A stretch of 64,000 bases of DNA from contig NZ_AZDW01000050.1 in NCBI RefSeq assembly GCF_001434115.1, positions 66,679 through 130,678 on the forward strand, given 5' to 3'. The notes under the pieces were generated by a model. The model was not told the DNA's origin. It searched no databases and was given only the letters and a program-made list of their open reading frames with translations. Source of the stretch: Levilactobacillus zymae DSM 19395 (GTDB lineage: Bacteria; Bacillota; Bacilli; Lactobacillales; Lactobacillaceae). This document shows, one piece after another, positions 61,695 through 64,000 of the stretch; position 1 is the stretch's first letter, and each line of letters begins with the position of its first letter. The position numbers and the translations under genes are program-made.

Positions 61695-62765
61695 ATGGAG
61701 ATGGGATTTCGATGGTATGGTCAACAAGACGATGCTATCTCCCTGGCGAACATTCGCCAAATTCCCAACGTCACCCAAGTGGTGGGGGCGTTATTCGATA
61801 TTCCGGTGGGCGACGTTTGGCCCCTCGACAAGATTCTGGACTTGAAACGGCAGATTGAGGCCGCCGGTTTAAGCTTTACCACGGTGGAATCGGTCAACAT
61901 TCACGACGACATCAAGATTGGGTTACCCAGTCGGGACCAGTACATCGCGAACTACCAAGAAACGATTCGGAACCTGGCCCAGGCCGGCGTGACCACGATT
62001 TGTTACAATTTCATGCCGATCTTCGATTGGGTTCGGACCAACCTGCATTATCCGTTGGCGGACGGGTCGACGGCACTGGCCTTTGAGGAACGTTACACCC
62101 AAAAGGCGCCCGAAGAGATCATTCACGACGTGCAAAGCCAGGCCAACGGTTACGTCTTACCCGGATGGGAACCCGACCGGTTGGCCGAGGTGCAGCGGTT
62201 ATTTACGGCCTACGCCGACGTGGACGAGGCTCAACTGACGGCTAACCTGAAATACTTCCTGGACGCCATTATTCCGGTGTGCGAGGAATGCCACGTGCAG
62301 ATGGCGATGCACCCGGACGACCCGCCGATGCCGATCTTTGGCTTACCGCGAATCTACAAGAACGCGGCCGACATGCGCGCCATCGTGGCGTTGAACCCGT
62401 CGCCGATGAACGGGTTTACCATTTGTACCGGGAGTCTGGGTGAAAATCCCGCTAACGACGTGCCGGCAATTATCCGTGAGTTCGTGCCCACGGGACGCGT
62501 GCCGTTCGTCCATGCCCGGAACATCAAGCACTTAGGCCACCATCAGGACTTTCACGAGTCCGGCCACCTGTCTAAAGACGGGTCGCTGGATATGTTTGCC
62601 ATCATGCAGGCCCTACACGACACCGACTTTGACGGCATCATTCGGCCCGACCACGGCCGCGACATCTGGGGAGAACAGGGGCGTCCTGGCTACGGGTTGT
62701 ACGACCGGGCCTTAGGGATCGCCTACCTCAACGGGTTGTGGGAAGCCATTAGCAAGACCAAGTAG
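61695..62765 (+). CDS. uxuA: Mannonate dehydratase
   Basis: This is 356 residues. The opening MEMGFRWYGQQDDAISLANIRQIPNV and the metal-site segments CYNFMPIFDWVRT, MHPDDPP, and HARNIKH...FHESGH, then RPDHGRDIWGE, are clear UxuA signatures (TIM barrel, Mn/Fe-dependent). It dehydrates D-mannonate to 2-keto-3-deoxygluconate. GAGGAGG precedes the ATG. It is tightly placed between the GntR regulator and kdgK. Confidence 0.95.
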   Translation: MEMGFRWYGQQDDAISLANIRQIPNVTQVVGALFDIPVGDVWPLDKILDLKRQIEAAGLSFTTVESVNIHDDIKIGLPSRDQYIANYQETIRNLAQAGVTTICYNFMPIFDWVRTNLHYPLADGSTALAFEERYTQKAPEEIIHDVQSQANGYVLPGWEPDRLAEVQRLFTAYADVDEAQLTANLKYFLDAIIPVCEECHVQMAMHPDDPPMPIFGLPRIYKNAADMRAIVALNPSPMNGFTICTGSLGENPANDVPAIIREFVPTGRVPFVHARNIKHLGHHQDFHESGHLSKDGSLDMFAIMQALHDTDFDGIIRPDHGRDIWGEQGRPGYGLYDRALGIAYLNGLWEAISKTK

Positions 62766-62776
62766 GAGGCGGTAAC

Positions 62777-63739
62777 GTGGGAACGATTCTAACGATTGGC
62801 GAGCCCATGGTGGTGTTCAAGGCCCAAGAGACCAACGCTAGCCTGGCGGACGCCGCGACCTTTCAGAAGTTTTCGGCCGGAGCCGAGTTGAACGTGGCCC
62901 TGGGGTTAGCCCGGTTGGGGCACGCCACGGAATACGTGTCGGCGGTGGGGCAAGACCCGTTTGGCACCTACCTGCAGGCTGAAATGCGCCGCAACCACGT
63001 GGGGGTCACCAACCTGGTGACCAAGGCGGCCTACCCGACCGGCTTTTACCTCAAGCAAAACGTGGATCACGGTGATCCGGCGGTCTACTACTTCCGGCGG
63101 GGGTCGGCGGCGGCCCACTACGATTTGAACGATCTTCGGGGCGTCGACCTGGCGCAGGTCCAATTGGCCCACCTGTCGGGTATCTTTGCAGCGTTGTCCG
63201 CGGAGAGCCTGGCGGTGTACCGGCAATTGAACCGCGAACTCCTGCAGCACAATATTCCGGTTACCTTTGACCCGAATCTGCGGCCGACCCTGTGGTCCTC
63301 GACCGCCGAAATGGTGCGGGTGACCAACCAGTTGGCTCAGACGGCCACGGTGGTCTTACCCGGTTTGGGCGAGGGCGAAACGTTGACCGGCTCGCGAGAC
63401 CCGGAAACCATCGCCGACTTTTACCTGCACCAAAGCGAGGTCACTCAACTAGTGGTGGTCAAGCTGGGCGCTAAGGGGGCCTTCGCCCAACGCGCGACCG
63501 GGGAGAAACTGTGGGTCCCCGGCTTCCACGTGGCGCCCGTGGTTGATACGGTCGGCGCGGGGGACGGTTTTGCCGTGGGGCTGATCTCGGCCCTGCAGGA
63601 AGACCTGTCGCTGAAGCAGGCTCTGCGTCGGGCTTGTGCGATTGGCGCCATGGCGGTGCAAGTCATGGGGGACAACGACGGGTACCCGACACCCGCGCAG
63701 CTGAAGACGTTTTACCAGGAACACCAGACCCAGTCCTAG
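62777..63739 (+). CDS. kdgK: 2-keto-3-deoxygluconate kinase
   Basis: This is 320 residues of the PfkB family from GTG 62777 (AGGAGG 7 bases upstream). GAELNVALGLARLG is the N-terminal sugar-binding signature, and VVDTVGAGDGFAVGL holds the catalytic Asp. It phosphorylates KDG to KDPG, the last hexuronate-specific step before KDPG aldolase, whose gene is not in the window. It is the third gene of the regulator-uxuA-kdgK operon and ends with a terminator at 63738-63794. Confidence 0.93.
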   Translation: MGTILTIGEPMVVFKAQETNASLADAATFQKFSAGAELNVALGLARLGHATEYVSAVGQDPFGTYLQAEMRRNHVGVTNLVTKAAYPTGFYLKQNVDHGDPAVYYFRRGSAAAHYDLNDLRGVDLAQVQLAHLSGIFAALSAESLAVYRQLNRELLQHNIPVTFDPNLRPTLWSSTAEMVRVTNQLAQTATVVLPGLGEGETLTGSRDPETIADFYLHQSEVTQLVVVKLGAKGAFAQRATGEKLWVPGFHVAPVVDTVGAGDGFAVGLISALQEDLSLKQALRRACAIGAMAVQVMGDNDGYPTPAQLKTFYQEHQTQS

Positions 63740-63795
63740 GAATTCAGCTCGCAATCGCCGCCGCTTAGCGGGAGGTTGTGGCGAATTCCTTTTTT
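63738..63795 (+). terminator. Terminator of the uxuA-kdgK operon
   Basis: GGAATTC and GAATTCC close a long hairpin rich in GC, followed by TTTTTTG. Confidence 0.82.
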
Positions 63796-64000
63796 GCTTT
63801 TAGCGGTCAAATCATCTATCCTAGTACTATTATCAATGATTGTGTGATAAGTGAGTGTAACCGTGAACATCTTAATGTAACGATTTCGCTGAAATGAGGC
63901 CAGACCGTCTAACTGGTATGGCAGTTACGACTTAACGGTTGGTTCCGGTATTTGTACGTAATTGGTGCTATATTAAAGAGATATGGTATCAACCAATATG
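63796..64000. other. Right-edge intergenic region
   Basis: No ORF is complete here. It contains TGTAACCG/TGTAACGA repeats (near 63857 and 63876) similar to those before gnd. A possible -10 (TATATT near 63970) sits inside ATTGGT...ACCAAT arms, suggesting the promoter of a gene starting beyond the window. Confidence 0.4.

Overview
The window is a chromosomal stretch of a Gram-positive lactic acid bacterium (Lactobacillaceae). Evidence: AGGAGG-type ribosome sites, TTGACA/TATAAT-like promoters, cre-like boxes, Apf-type cell-wall proteins, DUF5776 surface modules, and typical lactobacillar metabolism (AdhE, acetate kinase, gluconate kinase plus a short 6-phosphogluconate dehydrogenase). Fairly GC-rich codon use and the hexuronate/gluconate genes fit an obligate heterofermenter such as a Levilactobacillus relative; the genus is inference. 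I saw no tRNA, rRNA, CRISPR array, prophage or transposase.

1-13.3 kb is an accessory Sec (SecA2/SecY2) glycoprotein-export island. The 3' end of a serine-rich repeat adhesin enters from the left and converges on a tightly overlapping minus-strand operon, secA2-secY2-asp1-asp2-asp3-gtfA-gtfB, whose GtfB is short. Divergent from secA2 lie a 63-residue single-span membrane protein, apparently on a leaderless mRNA, and a Gtf3/GtfC-like glycosyltransferase.

13.3-25.4 kb is mixed: Hsp20 behind a CIRCE box, an aldo/keto reductase, an unannotated 52-residue membrane protein, a P-type ATPase, a DUF1836 protein, a MarR-SDR-nitroreductase group with a candidate operator, a membrane-anchored GDPD and adhE. 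25.4-30.8 kb is a cell-wall block: three Apf-like proteins (one apparently starting at ATT), ackA and a 3D-domain protein, several of which share an upstream sequence module. 30.8-41.5 kb holds a GH43 xylosidase/transporter operon with a divergent AraC regulator, a secreted protein of unknown function, a TetR-controlled ABC exporter, an HD-domain protein and a DHA2 drug exporter.

41.8-63.8 kb is a carbohydrate-acid region. It has GH28 with a sugar transporter, UxaC with a GPH symporter, GH31, UxuB, an epimerase-like protein, a 2-hydroxyacid dehydrogenase, GntK, Gnd, a GntR regulator, UxuA and KdgK. Together these convert glucuronate through fructuronate, mannonate and 2-keto-3-deoxygluconate to KDPG, and gluconate to ribulose-5-phosphate. 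KDPG aldolase and the altronate branch are not in the window. Cre boxes and a repeated TGATATATCA palindrome mark the key promoters.

The most unusual non-coding signal is a structured intergenic element in three copies (41645-41811, 51697-51826, and inverted at 59385-59527). Its helices differ in sequence but keep their pairing, including a conserved T-T mismatch at the same helix position.
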